Of a DNA stretch of 64,000 nucleotides, positions 46,832 through 56,125 are shown piece by piece. The position numbers and the translations under genes are program-made. Source of the DNA: Saprospiraceae bacterium (GTDB taxonomy: Bacteria; Bacteroidota; Bacteroidia; Chitinophagales; Saprospiraceae). Under the pieces are notes generated by a model. The model made no database searches. It was not told where the DNA came from and saw nothing but the letters and a program-made list of their open reading frames with translations. The stretch covers positions 1-64,000 of the forward strand of contig JALHLK010000024.1 in the NCBI GenBank assembly GCA_022844565.1. The letters run 5' to 3'. Within the stretch, counting starts at the first letter, position 1, and every line of letters starts with the position of its first letter.

Positions 46832-48313
46832 ATGGCTAATTATTTTAATACTTTACCCTTAAGAGAACAACTCAACCAATTAGGTGTATGCGAATTTATG
46901 AACTCTGATGAGTTTAAAGATGGCGTACAAGCATTAAAAGGCAAAAAAATTGTGATCGTAGGATGCGGTGCACAAGGTCTTAATCAAGGACTCAACATGA
47001 GAGACTCAGGTCTTGATATTTCTTACACATTGAGAAAAGAGGCCATAGAGACCAAAAGAAAATCTTTTTTAAATGCATCGGAGAATGGATTTCATGTAGG
47101 TACTTACGAAGCGTTGATCCCTATAGCAGATTTAGTAATCAATCTTACACCTGACAAGCAGCATACTTCAGTAGTGAGTGCAGTAATGCCATTAATGAAG
47201 CAAGGTGCGGCACTTTCTTACTCTCACGGATTTAACATCGTAGAAGAAGGTATGCAGATCAGAAAAGATATCACAGTACTGATGGTAGCTCCTAAATCTC
47301 CTGGCTCTGAAGTAAGAGAAGAGTACAAAAGAGGTTTTGGTGTGCCTACTTTGATCGCAGTACACCCTGAGAATGATCCTGAAGGCAAAGGTTGGGCTTA
47401 TGCCAAAGCTTATGCTGTAGCCACAGGTGGTGACAAAGCTGGTGTATTAAAATCATCTTTTGTAGCAGAGGTCAAATCTGATCTTATGGGAGAACAAACC
47501 ATTCTTTGTGGTCTTTTACAGACAGGTTCGCTACTTTGTTATGACAAAATGATTCAAGAAGGTATCGATGCGGGGTTTGCATCTAAGTTGATACAGTATG
47601 GCTGGGAGACGATCACAGAATCACTCAAACACGGTGGTGTAGTAGGTATGATGGATAGACTGAGTAATCCTGCAAAAGTTAAAGCATTCCATTTGAGCGA
47701 AGACCTTAAAAACATCATGCGCTCATTATTCCAAAAACATCAAGACGATATCATGTCAGGCCATTTTTCTAAAACGATGATGGAAGATTGGGCAAATGAC
47801 GATATCAACCTATTGACATGGAGAGCAGCAACCGGAGAGACCGCATTCGAAAAGTCTACGCCTACATCTGACAAAATAGAAGAACAAGAATATTACGACC
47901 ACGGCTTATTGATGGTAGCCATGGTGAGAGCAGGGGTAGAACTCGCATATGAGACTATGGTAGAAGCGGGCATCAAACCAGAATCTGCCTACTACGAATC
48001 TCTACATGAAACGCCACTTATCGCCAACACCATCGCGCGTAAAAAATTGTATGAAATGAATGCTACCATATCTGATACCGCAGAGTACGGTTGCTATTTA
48101 TTCGATCACGCATGCCGCCCTCTTCTCAAGGACTTTATGTCGAAAATCAAATCTGATGTCATTGGCAGTGATTACAACACCTCAGCAAATAAAAATGTAG
48201 ATAATATCGAGCTGATACAAATCAACAGAGTACTCAGAAGTCACTCTATCGAAGCTGTAGGAACAGTATTAAGAGATGCTATGAAGTCGATGAAGCAGAT
48301 AGCGGTAGGGTAG
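46832..48313 (+). CDS. ilvC: Ketol-acid reductoisomerase, class II
   Basis: 493 residues, the long plant/E. coli-like class II form with a duplicated C-terminal knotted domain. Converts acetolactate to dihydroxy-isovalerate with NADPH. NADP loop [31 protein letters not shown] and the Mg-site [11 protein letters not shown] are present. Last gene of the operon. Its last codons have a diverged copy at 50198-50224. Confidence 0.97.
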   Translation: MANYFNTLPLREQLNQLGVCEFMNSDEFKDGVQALKGKKIVIVGCGAQGLNQGLNMRDSGLDISYTLRKEAIETKRKSFLNASENGFHVGTYEALIPIADLVINLTPDKQHTSVVSAVMPLMKQGAALSYSHGFNIVEEGMQIRKDITVLMVAPKSPGSEVREEYKRGFGVPTLIAVHPENDPEGKGWAYAKAYAVATGGDKAGVLKSSFVAEVKSDLMGEQTILCGLLQTGSLLCYDKMIQEGIDAGFASKLIQYGWETITESLKHGGVVGMMDRLSNPAKVKAFHLSEDLKNIMRSLFQKHQDDIMSGHFSKTMMEDWANDDINLLTWRAATGETAFEKSTPTSDKIEEQEYYDHGLLMVAMVRAGVELAYETMVEAGIKPESAYYESLHETPLIANTIARKKLYEMNATISDTAEYGCYLFDHACRPLLKDFMSKIKSDVIGSDYNTSANKNVDNIELIQINRVLRSHSIEAVGTVLRDAMKSMKQIAVG

Positions 48314-48347
48314 AATTCTCCTATTCACTGTAAAATTAAAATATTTG

Positions 48348-48390
48348 AAGCCATAGGTTGTTTTAAAAAACACTTATGGCTTTTGTATTT
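48348..48390 (+). terminator. Intrinsic terminator of the leuA-ilvC operon
   Basis: AAGCCATA (48348-48355) pairs with TATGGCTT (48375-48382), with inner GTTGTTTT/AAAACAC pairing, followed by TTGTATTT. Confidence 0.8.
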
Positions 48391-48606
48391 AAATAGAGAA
48401 ATGATTTGTTGTAATATCATGTCATTAGTTTTCCCATTGGTCATTCTAATTATAACAAGCTCGTGTTCGTTAAAATAAAAATTATTATTTATACTTATAA
48501 CGCAATCTTTATTTTGAGGCGTTTCATTATAGATTTTTAGGTTTTAAGTTAAGACCAAAGAAATATCAACCTCCAATTTTTTTAAATTCATAATCTAATA
48601 GTGTAT

Positions 48607-49419
48607 ATGAAGCTAATTAAAGTTTTATTCGTTTTCTTCTTTGGATGTTCTCTTGCTAACTTGAGTTGCAAAAATGAAGAGGTTGTCACAAGAACCATAC
48701 CTTGGTATATTTCCTTGAGTGATAGCGCTTTGGTTAAGCTTAAAGTGGATAGTACAAATAATGAATTATCTAAATTAAGAAATGCCAATAAAGTTGATGA
48801 TTCAAATTTATTGTGCTACTTATCGGATATCAATTATATCAAGGGAAATTTTAATATTTCTAGAGATTTATTTAATAAATCCTTTAAAGCAGATTCTTTA
48901 GTCGTAGTTGAAAACTACCTTTTACCAATATACAAATATTTAATTAAAGAAAGACCACAAAGGTTGACCTCTATTCCTCCGATTATCCATCATGATTTTG
49001 ACCATTTTGTGAGCCTCGTCTACGAGCACTTGTAGGATGAAGTGAATGAACCAAATAAAGATAAATTGTATTTGAATTTAACGTTAGCAAGATTAAATTT
49101 ATACGATCAATGGTATAGAGTACCTAATCGCAATTTTAATTTACCAAATCAGGACACTTACGATTCGCTATGCCAATCAATAATGGATAAATATTTTTAT
49201 AATGTAAATTTAACTAATTATGAAGAAAGACAAGAATTGTTTTTAGTTATAATACTGCATTCCAAAAACTGTTTTTGGGTTGAAAAGTGGATTCATAAAT
49301 ACGTTACAGATTTTCGAGATAGTAAGTTTTTGAAAAGTCATTTATCAGCTTTTATGCATAGAAGCGAATGTAATAAAGTTATTACCATAAGAGATTTTGT
49401 TAAAAGTCAGCTAAATTAA
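48607..49419 (+). pseudogene. Lipoprotein-like gene interrupted by TAG
   Basis: The frame from the ATG at 48607 runs to TAG at 49033-49035, then continues in the same frame (DEVNEPNKDKLYLNL...) to a stop at 49417. The joined 270-residue product would be one protein: lipoprotein signal (FFFGCSLANLSC), helical body with SDINYIKGNFNISRDLFNKSF and then LNLTLARLNLYDQWYRVPN. The amber codon makes this a probable recent pseudogene; readthrough or a sequencing error would restore it. Function unknown. A GTG at 48601 is an alternative start. Confidence 0.65.
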
Positions 49420-49678
49420 AATAAGCGGGAAGCCCGTATATTACTAACGTCAATAGCATTACTTAAAATAGCTTGTGTTGTACGTCGCTCTTTTTAGTCA
49501 ACTTGAACTCCATCAAGTTGTTTGAAATTTGCAATTTCTACCTTCCTTTCGCATCACCCCTAAATCTCAATTATATCACAAAATATTTTAATAGCAATAA
49601 CTTTATTTACACCGATTCAAATAAGTTTGGTTTTAAAATGCAATAATTATTATCTTTGTTGAGATAAAAAAGTATACT
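49420..49678. other. Gap with hairpin CAACTTGA/TCAAGTTG
   Basis: CAACTTGA (49499-49506) pairs with TCAAGTTG (49513-49520). A CGGG-AAG-CCCG mini-hairpin lies near 49425. The 37 bases from 49525 match those from 50163 at 27 of 37 positions, a direct repeat around the next toxin-antitoxin pair. Confidence 0.5.
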
Positions 49679-49885
49679 ATGACAAAGACGTTTGCGGAAG
49701 TTGTTGAAATGATTTATCATTTACCTCATCATGAAAAGTTACATATTGCTGAACTACTAGAGAAAAATATTTCTGAAGAACGGAGAAATGAAATTAATAA
49801 AAATTTTTTAAAGGCTAAAAGAGAAGAAAAGTTGAAATCCCTTGATTTTAGTGAAGATATACATAAACTTCGACAACTATTATAA
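49679..49885 (+). CDS. Antitoxin of a RelE-type module
   Basis: 68 residues, helical, acidic-basic mixed (EVVEMIYHLPHHEKLHIAELLEKNISEERRNEINKNF). Small helical antitoxins of this sort (RelB-like or addiction-component type) neutralise the adjacent toxin; no firm family is claimed. Stop TAA overlaps the toxin ATG by one base. Confidence 0.7.
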   Translation: MTKTFAEVVEMIYHLPHHEKLHIAELLEKNISEERRNEINKNFLKAKREEKLKSLDFSEDIHKLRQLL

Positions 49886-50154
49886 TGGAAGTAGCCTTTA
49901 GTTCAAGTTTCAAAAAATCATTTAGAAAAAAATTTAAAGACGCTGAGTTGAGTATTTTGTTCTGGGATGCGGTTACTGTTTTTATAGAAAATCCATTTCA
50001 TCCATCTTTAAAAACACATAAACTTTCTGGTAAGTTAAAAAATTTATTTAGTTTTTCAGTAACATTTAGTTTTCGTGTCATTTTTTATTTCACTTCAGAC
50101 AAACCTCCAAAAGCTGTATTTATTGATATTGGCTCACATGATGAAGTTTATTAA
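49885..50154 (+). CDS. RelE/YafQ-family toxin
   Basis: 89 residues. RelE/ParE-fold pattern: FSSSFKKSFRKKFKD, then ENPFHPSLKTHKLSGKLKNLFSFSVTFSFRVIFYF. The THKLSGKLKN...FSFRVIF combination is typical of RelE/YafQ ribosome-dependent mRNA interferases. Overlaps the antitoxin stop by one base (TAATG). Confidence 0.85.
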   Translation: MEVAFSSSFKKSFRKKFKDAELSILFWDAVTVFIENPFHPSLKTHKLSGKLKNLFSFSVTFSFRVIFYFTSDKPPKAVFIDIGSHDEVY

Positions 50155-50197
50155 TCTAATGTGAAATTTGCAACTTCAAACTACAATTAGTATCACC

Positions 50198-50224
50198 GAG
50201 ATGCAATGAAGTCAATGAAGCAGA
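50198..50224 (+). repeat. Diverged copy of the ilvC 3' end
   Basis: 27 bases match 48273-48299 at 25 positions. Both differences fall at third codon positions in the ilvC frame, so DAMKSMKQ is kept. This lies 1.9 kb downstream of the real gene. Confidence 0.7.
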
Positions 50225-50480
50225 GCTCAGAAACAGAAATACCATTGAGTTTTTAGGAATTTGGGAAAGCGTTTATAATCCTAATTTTAATTATGGCGAA
50301 TTCGACATAATTAAAAGTCAAGCGGGCTTAAATAGCTATAGATTAAGTGTAAAAGAATGGGTAGAAAAAACAAACGCAATAGGACTCAGAGCAACAACAG
50401 GCCGATATGGTGGTTCATTTGCCCATTCTGACATTGCCTTTGAATTTGGTATGTGGATTTCTGCCGAATTCAAAGTATAA
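50223..50480 (+). pseudogene. KilA-N domain remnant
   Basis: The frame ELRNRNTIEFLGIWE...NPNFNYGEFD, SGLNSY-like AGLNSYRLSVKEW, then GRYGGSFAHSDIAFEFGMWISAEFK ends at TAA 50478. Those are the signature elements of KilA-N phage-type DNA-binding domains. No start codon is in frame, and after EFK the family normally continues LYLIKE..., here broken. A degraded phage- or mobile-element-derived fragment. Confidence 0.7.
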
Positions 50481-50820
50481 CTAATCTGGAGTAGCGATAT
50501 AAGCAATCCCTCACAGCCATAGAACAAGAATTATTTTTAAACGAATACCAATGAATTTCAAAATCCACAAAACGTTTCCAACCTTTTAATTAGATAAATT
50601 TGTATACTTGCACAGAATATAACGTTTACTTTATATAAATGTCATTTTCTAATAATATTGAGTACAAAAACATGGATGTCAACTTTCTATACTATCATTT
50701 ACTATATGAAAATTAAAACTGCAATTTTTTTTTCCACTCGATATGTAGGTATAAAAGCCGCTTGTAACCCAACAAGTCTATTTATAAAATTAGATAGTGT
50801 ACTAAAATTATTTTAAACTT
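50481..50820. other. Gene-free gap
   Basis: 340 bases of A/T-rich sequence before the VTC gene. A 25-codon frame at 50640 lacks support. No structured element is evident. Confidence 0.5.
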
Positions 50821-51561
50821 ATGGACCTCTACGGCTTACAAAATTTTCAAATCACTAATCTAGAGTCTATAAAGGCCGTAAGTCTTACGAATAGAGTAGA
50901 ATCTAAATACATGGTCCAATTGAGTCATTTGCCTACTTTTCTTGAATCCTTATCTGCAAGTTTTTTATTGCTCAATATTGATGATGAAGCCATTTGTAAT
51001 TACCATACTTCCTACTTAGACACGATAAATCTGAATATGTACTTAGACCACCATAGAGGAAAGGTCAATAGATTCAAAATAAGATTACGACGGTATAACA
51101 ATACAAAATCAGCTTTTTTAGAAATAAAAAGAAAAGATAATAAAGGAAAAACACATAAGAATAGAGTAATTATTCCTTTTGACACCAAGGATAGTTTTGA
51201 TACATCTACAGAAGAATTTGTTCACGCTAACTCACCTTATCATTTAAGTACGGTAGTTCCTATCTTAGAAACCAATTATGATCGAATAGCTTTAGTAGAT
51301 TACCAAAACCTCATAAGGATAACCATCGACACTAACTTAACCATTACGCACAAAGGTAATTCAAAGCAATTGAGTGAATTTTGCATTATCGAAATCAAGA
51401 AAGAAGGTAACGGGACTACCTCTGTAGAGGCCATACTACATCAACTGGGATATCATAAATTTTCAATTAGTAAATATTGTCTGGGGGTCTACCATTTTCT
51501 TGATGTCAAAAAAAATAAATTCAAAACTAAATTTAGAAAACTTGAAAAATTAATGGTATGA
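50821..51561 (+). CDS. VTC-domain polyphosphate polymerase-like protein
   Basis: 246 residues, one VTC domain, the tunnel-shaped fold that makes polyphosphate from ATP in yeast Vtc4. The expected charged motifs are visible: NRVESKYMV, RFKIRLRRYNNTKSAFLEIKRKDNKGKTHKNRV and FCIIEIKKEG. Overlaps the following DUF4956 gene by four bases (ATGA). The VTC-DUF4956 pair recurs in bacteria, and a polyphosphate or related polymer role is likely but unproven. Confidence 0.85.
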   Translation: MDLYGLQNFQITNLESIKAVSLTNRVESKYMVQLSHLPTFLESLSASFLLLNIDDEAICNYHTSYLDTINLNMYLDHHRGKVNRFKIRLRRYNNTKSAFLEIKRKDNKGKTHKNRVIIPFDTKDSFDTSTEEFVHANSPYHLSTVVPILETNYDRIALVDYQNLIRITIDTNLTITHKGNSKQLSEFCIIEIKKEGNGTTSVEAILHQLGYHKFSISKYCLGVYHFLDVKKNKFKTKFRKLEKLMV

Positions 51562-52181
51562 CCAATTTCTTCTTTCAGATAATTGAATCAAATGCGCTAG
51601 ATAACAGGTTGAGTGGGGAGACTTTATTATTCCTTATAAGACTGGGTATTAATCTTTTATCTGTTTTTATACTTATACGATTAATATATTACCGCCAATA
51701 CAAGAGGTCAGATCAATTCCTGACATTTTTTGGAGTAAATATTGTTATCTTCTTTGTGACTTATTTACTCAATAAAGTAGAAATGAGTATGGGAGCTGCT
51801 TTTGGATTATTTGCAGTCTTTTCTATGCTTAGATACCGCACAGAAGGTATATCTACCAAGGACATGACATACCTTTTTCTTGTGATCGCCATAGGCCTCA
51901 TCTCTGCAATAAGTATGGGAAGTTGGTATGATTTAAGTTTGATTTGTGGTGTAATAATCCTTATTATTTGGCTTCTTGAAAGTAATATACTCATAAAAAA
52001 AGAAGCTGCAAAGCAAATTATTTATGACAAAATTGAGCTTGTTAATGCCTCCAAAAATGATGAACTCATTGCCGACTTACAACAAAGATTGGGATTGCCC
52101 ATAAACAGAGTAGAGATCAATGATGTAGACCTGTTAAAAGATTCTGCTATTATTACCATCTTTTACTATATTGAAAATTGA
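51558..52181 (+). CDS. DUF4956 membrane protein
   Basis: 207 residues, three to four membrane segments (about 24-175) and a C-terminal cytoplasmic ferredoxin-like tail. The DUF4956 core MGAAFGLFAVFSMLRYRTEGISTKDMTYLFLVIAIG is split here into its clear halves. It may serve as a transport or anchor partner for the VTC enzyme. The downstream gene starts 32 bases after its stop. Confidence 0.85.
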   Translation: MTNFFFQIIESNALDNRLSGETLLFLIRLGINLLSVFILIRLIYYRQYKRSDQFLTFFGVNIVIFFVTYLLNKVEMSMGAAFGLFAVFSMLRYRTEGISTKDMTYLFLVIAIGLISAISMGSWYDLSLICGVIILIIWLLESNILIKKEAAKQIIYDKIELVNASKNDELIADLQQRLGLPINRVEINDVDLLKDSAIITIFYYIEN

Positions 52182-52212
52182 CACATTATCTTGTAACTAT
52201 AGACATAAAAAC

Positions 52213-52857
52213 ATGAGGACAATTACCATTTTACTATTATTGATTATACAGACTTTCGTCTTTGGCCAATCAGACCCCGCATTTTGGGTCAAAACCGGAT
52301 TATCTAAAAAGGTCAATAAAAAATTTGACATTGATTTATCCTTGGAGAATAGATGGACTGAAGGACTAGCATTTCACCAGACCTATTTTGGGGAAATTGG
52401 CTTAAGCTTCAATCCAAATAAACAATTTACGCTTTCAGGATTTTATAGACTTATCAATAGACGAAAAAATGAGACGTCACCTTATAATACTAGGCATCGC
52501 TTTTTTGCTGACCTCTCCTACAGTAAAAAATTTGGCATCCTTAAGCTTAAAAACAGAGTTAGGTATCAAAATCAATTTAGAGATACCGACAACGAAATAG
52601 CCTTTGATAAAAGTTATTTGCGAAACAAACTTGAATTTGGATTAGACAATAAATCTATTTTCGAACCTTACATCTCTGCTGATTTATTTTATCAAATGGG
52701 TGGTGGCTTTGAAGAAATACGTTGGAAAGTAGGGTCAGATATAAAACTTACCAAATCACATAGGTTGGATATTGGAGGTTTTTTAAGCCAACCAATAGGT
52801 CTAAATTTTGGTAATAGAAGGTTTGTAATAGATGTTAGTTACAAGTATAGGTTTTAG
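52213..52857 (+). CDS. DUF2490 outer-membrane-like protein
   Basis: 214 residues from the ATG at 52213, which begins a signal peptide (TILLLLIIQTFVFGQ). Mature part is a run of amphipathic strands with NRWTEG, YNTRHRFFADLSYSKKF and a final aromatic VDVSYKYRF, as in DUF2490 barrels. Third gene of the VTC-DUF4956 unit, giving a cytoplasmic enzyme, an inner-membrane partner and an outer-membrane barrel in one operon. Confidence 0.8.
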   Translation: MRTITILLLLIIQTFVFGQSDPAFWVKTGLSKKVNKKFDIDLSLENRWTEGLAFHQTYFGEIGLSFNPNKQFTLSGFYRLINRRKNETSPYNTRHRFFADLSYSKKFGILKLKNRVRYQNQFRDTDNEIAFDKSYLRNKLEFGLDNKSIFEPYISADLFYQMGGGFEEIRWKVGSDIKLTKSHRLDIGGFLSQPIGLNFGNRRFVIDVSYKYRF

Positions 52858-52903
52858 AGTAGGTTTTAGGGATTAGAGGTTAGGTTTTAGAGGTTAAATA
52901 CAC

Positions 52904-53905
52904 TTACCTTATGTGAAAACTTGTTTCTTCTATTATATTATCTTTGTAAATTGTTTTCCTCCAACTACTATTATCATTTAAGGGAATCCACCTTTTTTCT
53001 TCAGTTCTGTAGTGCCAATCTTTATCTTTTTGATAATATAATTTAACATCCACACCTTCAATAATTTTAAGAATTTCATTATCGTGATAATTTAACTCAT
53101 CAAAGTCAGTATAAGCTAACTGTGCCATTTCAGAGTAAAGTTCATTAAGTTGAAACAATTGATCATTTATTATATTGTCTAACTCCTCGACATTAAGACC
53201 AATTTTTTTTGCTTCATGAATTGTAATAGGATACGAATGAGATGGATAATCAGAATTTAGGGAATTGCTAATTTTTTCGGCTTTACTTTTATCTTTTAAA
53301 TGGTAAGATAAAATTTCGGTTGTTAATTTAATTGACAATGAAGTGGCTCTATCAACTGACCCAATGACCAGTGGATGTATAAAATTATAAATTTCTGAGA
53401 AAGGATTTTTGTTTTTTTCAACTTTATTTTCATTCCACAATTTTATAACCCTACTTAATTCATTTTGACTCACGCTAACTAGATCATGATTAACATCAAT
53501 TGGTGACAAATCATGCGTTATTGAAGTATCTATTGCAGATAAATATGCTAATGGCCCCATTTTAATTGTATCTGCTCCTAAAGCCAACATTGTGGCGGCT
53601 GATGCGCAATCTAATGGTACAAAAGCTATTATTTTTTTATAGTACTTTCTTAAAAGATTAACTATCCTCAGAGAGGACTCTCCAGATCCACCATCACTTT
53701 TTAAAAACAGGTATAGAATATCTTTTTTATTCCTATTTTTGAATACCTCATAAAATGCAATAATATCGTCACCAGTAATCCGACTATTTCTAGATATCCA
53801 ATAAGTAATAAAATCACCATCTAATTTTTGAGCAATTTCCGCTACAATCGTTTGTGTCTCTTTAAAAAGCTTGGGTGGCTTTTTGACTTCTATTTTCTTT
53901 GCCAT
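52904..53905 (-). CDS. SDH-family serine peptidase (ClpP/SppA clan)
   Basis: 333 residues. Matches the serine dehydrogenase proteinase family (PF01972): LYLFLKSDGGSGESSLRIVNLLRK, then CASAATMLALGADTIKMGPLAYLSAIDTSI with the nucleophile Ser in CASAATM, and the NELSRVIKLW segment. Cytoplasmic, no signal peptide. The last 70 residues form an extra C-terminal region with no recognised domain. Function in bacteria is not settled. Convergent with the VTC operon. Confidence 0.8.
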   Translation of the reverse strand: MAKKIEVKKPPKLFKETQTIVAEIAQKLDGDFITYWISRNSRITGDDIIAFYEVFKNRNKKDILYLFLKSDGGSGESSLRIVNLLRKYYKKIIAFVPLDCASAATMLALGADTIKMGPLAYLSAIDTSITHDLSPIDVNHDLVSVSQNELSRVIKLWNENKVEKNKNPFSEIYNFIHPLVIGSVDRATSLSIKLTTEILSYHLKDKSKAEKISNSLNSDYPSHSYPITIHEAKKIGLNVEELDNIINDQLFQLNELYSEMAQLAYTDFDELNYHDNEILKIIEGVDVKLYYQKDKDWHYRTEEKRWIPLNDNSSWRKTIYKDNIIEETSFHIR

Positions 53906-53945
53906 ATTTTATGATTACAAAATTCAAAATATCAAATTCATAAAG

Positions 53946-54110
53946 CTAGTGCTCCGTCTAAATAAAAAATTAAATAATTTGTGGCTCTTTTTGAAAATCT
54001 CTTCGTTAAAAAGCCTCGCTGAACTAGCCAGTTCAACTACGTTTTTCGCCTTGATCTATCCAGAAATAACTCACAACTTAATTTAAAAAATTAATTAGAC
54101 GCAGCACTAG
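53946..54110. mobile_element. MITE-like element with terminal inverted repeats
   Basis: The 16 bases CTAGTGCTCCGTCTAA (53946-53961) match the complement of TTAGACGCAGCACTAG (54095-54110) at 15 of 16 positions. A second inverted pair lies inside (53970-53983 and 54072-54086). The total length is 165 bases and no gene is inside. Middle contains GAACT-AGCC-AGTTC. No clear target duplication beyond the palindromic CTAG at each end. Confidence 0.7.
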
Positions 54111-54312
54111 TTATTTGCAAACTTAACAATTTTTTATAATTTTACCCAACAGTTATTAATCTAAAAAATTACTTTTGCTTTTATATTATTTGAATATTTG
54201 TAGTTATAATTATACGTTATTTGAAAACTACATTTTACTTTTCTTTCATAATTTCAAGCACACACTTAAAATTTACCTTATCTTTGCATTATCATAAACA
54301 GCAACATCAAAA

Positions 54313-54474
54313 ATGCTTAAATACCTACTTATCACTATAGTTATTTTTTACATTTTCAGAAACTACATTTCTGTTAAAGTCAATATAGGTAATGATGCCC
54401 ATAAAGCTGATCCTCCAAAGAAAAAAGAGGAAAAGGATGTACCAGGCTATTCTGATTATGAAGAGATAAAATAA
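54313..54474 (+). CDS. DUF4834-like small membrane protein
   Basis: 53 residues. One N-terminal membrane segment (KYLLITIVIFYIFRNY), a Lys/Pro-rich middle and the terminal GYSDYEEIK, which is the ending typical of the DUF4834 proteins of Bacteroidota. Located 36 bases before the RluA-like gene on the same strand. Confidence 0.75.
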   Translation: MLKYLLITIVIFYIFRNYISVKVNIGNDAHKADPPKKKEEKDVPGYSDYEEIK

Positions 54475-54509
54475 GCTGTTTACGTTACTATAATATCTAA
54501 AATTAAGTC

Positions 54510-55124
54510 TTGGAAGAAATTAAAATTGTTTTTGAAGATAAAGCAATCATTGTTTTGTCAAAACCCCACGGTGTAGCTAGCCAATCGGCTGAAGGAGAAA
54601 GTCTTACTACGATGTATCCTGATTATCATTTTATTACAAGATTGGATCAACCCGCGGCAGGTTTGATATTGATGACTAAGTCTGAAATCGCCTCCATGAA
54701 TATGACGAAGTTATTAAATACGGGTGGTATTGAAAAAAGTTATTTGTGTCTCGTGGAAGGGTTGGTTCCTGTAGATAGTGGTCAAGTATCACATCTTCTT
54801 ATAAAAAATGGTGCAAAATCTTATATCAATGAGAAAGGTAAACAAAGTGATTTGAGTTACACGGTACATAAAAGGCTTGATAAATATACCTTCTTGAATG
54901 TAGAAATAAAACAAGGTCGTTTTCATCAAATCAGATGTCAATTGGCCCAAATAGGATATCCTATCAAAGGTGACCTCAAATATGGCAGCAAAAGAAGTAA
55001 CAAGGAGGGTGGTATATACCTCTGTTGTAATAAAATATCTTTTGAACACCCTTTAAGTGGAGAGGTCATTGATTTAAAACTTGACCCTTCGGAGTTTCAT
55101 TTGCCACTTTGGAAATTGGCTTAG
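54510..55124 (+). CDS. RluA-family RNA pseudouridine synthase
   Basis: 204 residues from a TTG start at 54510; no nearby ATG is in frame. Contains the catalytic RLDQPAAG motif (usually HRLD-TSG), LSKPHGV at the N terminus and FHQIRCQLAQIGYPIKGDLKYG. Short RluA-like proteins modify uridines in tRNA or rRNA; the target cannot be told. Downstream of the DUF4834-like gene, convergent with the A-type carrier gene. Confidence 0.85.
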   Translation: MEEIKIVFEDKAIIVLSKPHGVASQSAEGESLTTMYPDYHFITRLDQPAAGLILMTKSEIASMNMTKLLNTGGIEKSYLCLVEGLVPVDSGQVSHLLIKNGAKSYINEKGKQSDLSYTVHKRLDKYTFLNVEIKQGRFHQIRCQLAQIGYPIKGDLKYGSKRSNKEGGIYLCCNKISFEHPLSGEVIDLKLDPSEFHLPLWKLA

Positions 55125-55150
55125 CCACTTTAATTACAATTTGCTAAAAT

Positions 55151-55501
55151 CTAGGTAGCAAAGCTAGTCCCGCACCCACAACTTTCTGAGGCATTCGGGT
55201 TATTAAATGTAAAACCTCTGTTGTTTAGTCCTTCTAACCAATCAACCTCCATTCCTAATAAATATAAACCATGGGCCTTTTCCATTAAAACTTTCATACC
55301 AGCAACTTCATAGACCTCATCTTTATCTTTTTGCTCATCGAATCCTAATATATAAGAAAATCCTGAACATCCACCACCTTTGACGCCCACACGTAATCCA
55401 TAATGAGCGGGAACATTCTGGTCTACCCAAATTTTTTTGAGTTGTTTTACAGCACCTTCTGTAAGTAAAATGGGTTGTGTTTGATTAATTGTTTCTGTCA
55501 T
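55151..55501 (-). CDS. A-type iron-sulfur carrier (IscA/ErpA/SufA family)
   Basis: 116 residues from the ATG at 55501; an earlier in-frame ATG adds ten residues. Ligand cysteines in GGGCSGF and SCGCG near the C terminus. Assembles or carries Fe-S clusters to apoproteins. The wider Isc or Suf set is not in the window. Confidence 0.92.
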   Translation of the reverse strand: MTETINQTQPILLTEGAVKQLKKIWVDQNVPAHYGLRVGVKGGGCSGFSYILGFDEQKDKDEVYEVAGMKVLMEKAHGLYLLGMEVDWLEGLNNRGFTFNNPNASESCGCGTSFAT

Positions 55502-55585
55502 TTGATAAAAATTATACGATTCTAAACGCAAAATTAGTTATATAAGTTCGTAAATTGCATCACGAATTAAAAAAATTGATTTTAT

Positions 55586-56098
55586 ATGGAAATTTGGGAA
55601 GTTGTCAAGTATTGTATTCCTGCATTAGTAGTATTTATCACAGTGTATTACCTTTTCGATTCATACCTAAAAAACCAAATTAAATTGAAAAATTTGGAAC
55701 TCCAAGCCCAAAGTAAGGATAATGTTGTCATAGCCAAAATGCAAGCATACGAACGACTTATGCTCTTCTGTGAGAGAATTAATCCATATCAAATGAAGCT
55801 GAGGCTTGAGCTCCCTGAAATGAGTGGCAAACAATTAGCGGCAAGTATGATCATCGCAGCAATGCAAGAATTTGAACATAATGTCTCCCAGCAACTATAT
55901 GTCACCCCCACACTTTGGAAGATTATCCAAACGGTGAAAGATCAAACTTTGGAAATCATAGGTAAATCAGCCGAAAGTTTAGGAACAAATGCCTCTATAG
56001 ATGATTTTATGAAAAACCTAGATCAAGCCATCTACAAAATTGGCAATTTACCTACAGAAAATGGGAAACAGGCTATCAAGCGTGAAGCAGGGTTGTAA
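55586..56098 (+). CDS. Hypothetical single-pass membrane protein
   Basis: 170 residues with one N-terminal membrane helix (VVKYCIPALVVFITVYYLF) and a cytoplasmic helical body (AYERLMLFCERINPYQM). A Bacteroidota-type small protein; no named domain is claimed. Followed by a 23-base direct repeat at 56126-56171. Confidence 0.65.
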   Translation: MEIWEVVKYCIPALVVFITVYYLFDSYLKNQIKLKNLELQAQSKDNVVIAKMQAYERLMLFCERINPYQMKLRLELPEMSGKQLAASMIIAAMQEFEHNVSQQLYVTPTLWKIIQTVKDQTLEIIGKSAESLGTNASIDDFMKNLDQAIYKIGNLPTENGKQAIKREAGL

Positions 56099-56125
56099 GA
56101 TGAGCGTTTTTAAAAGTTGATGAAA

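Noticed and set aside
50640-50715. 25-codon ORF upstream of the VTC gene
   Set aside because: Too short, no family pattern; a chance frame in A/T-rich sequence.
53871-54086. 71-codon plus-strand ORF
   Set aside because: It runs out of the peptidase gene's antisense start into the MITE-like element; no family pattern and no start signal.
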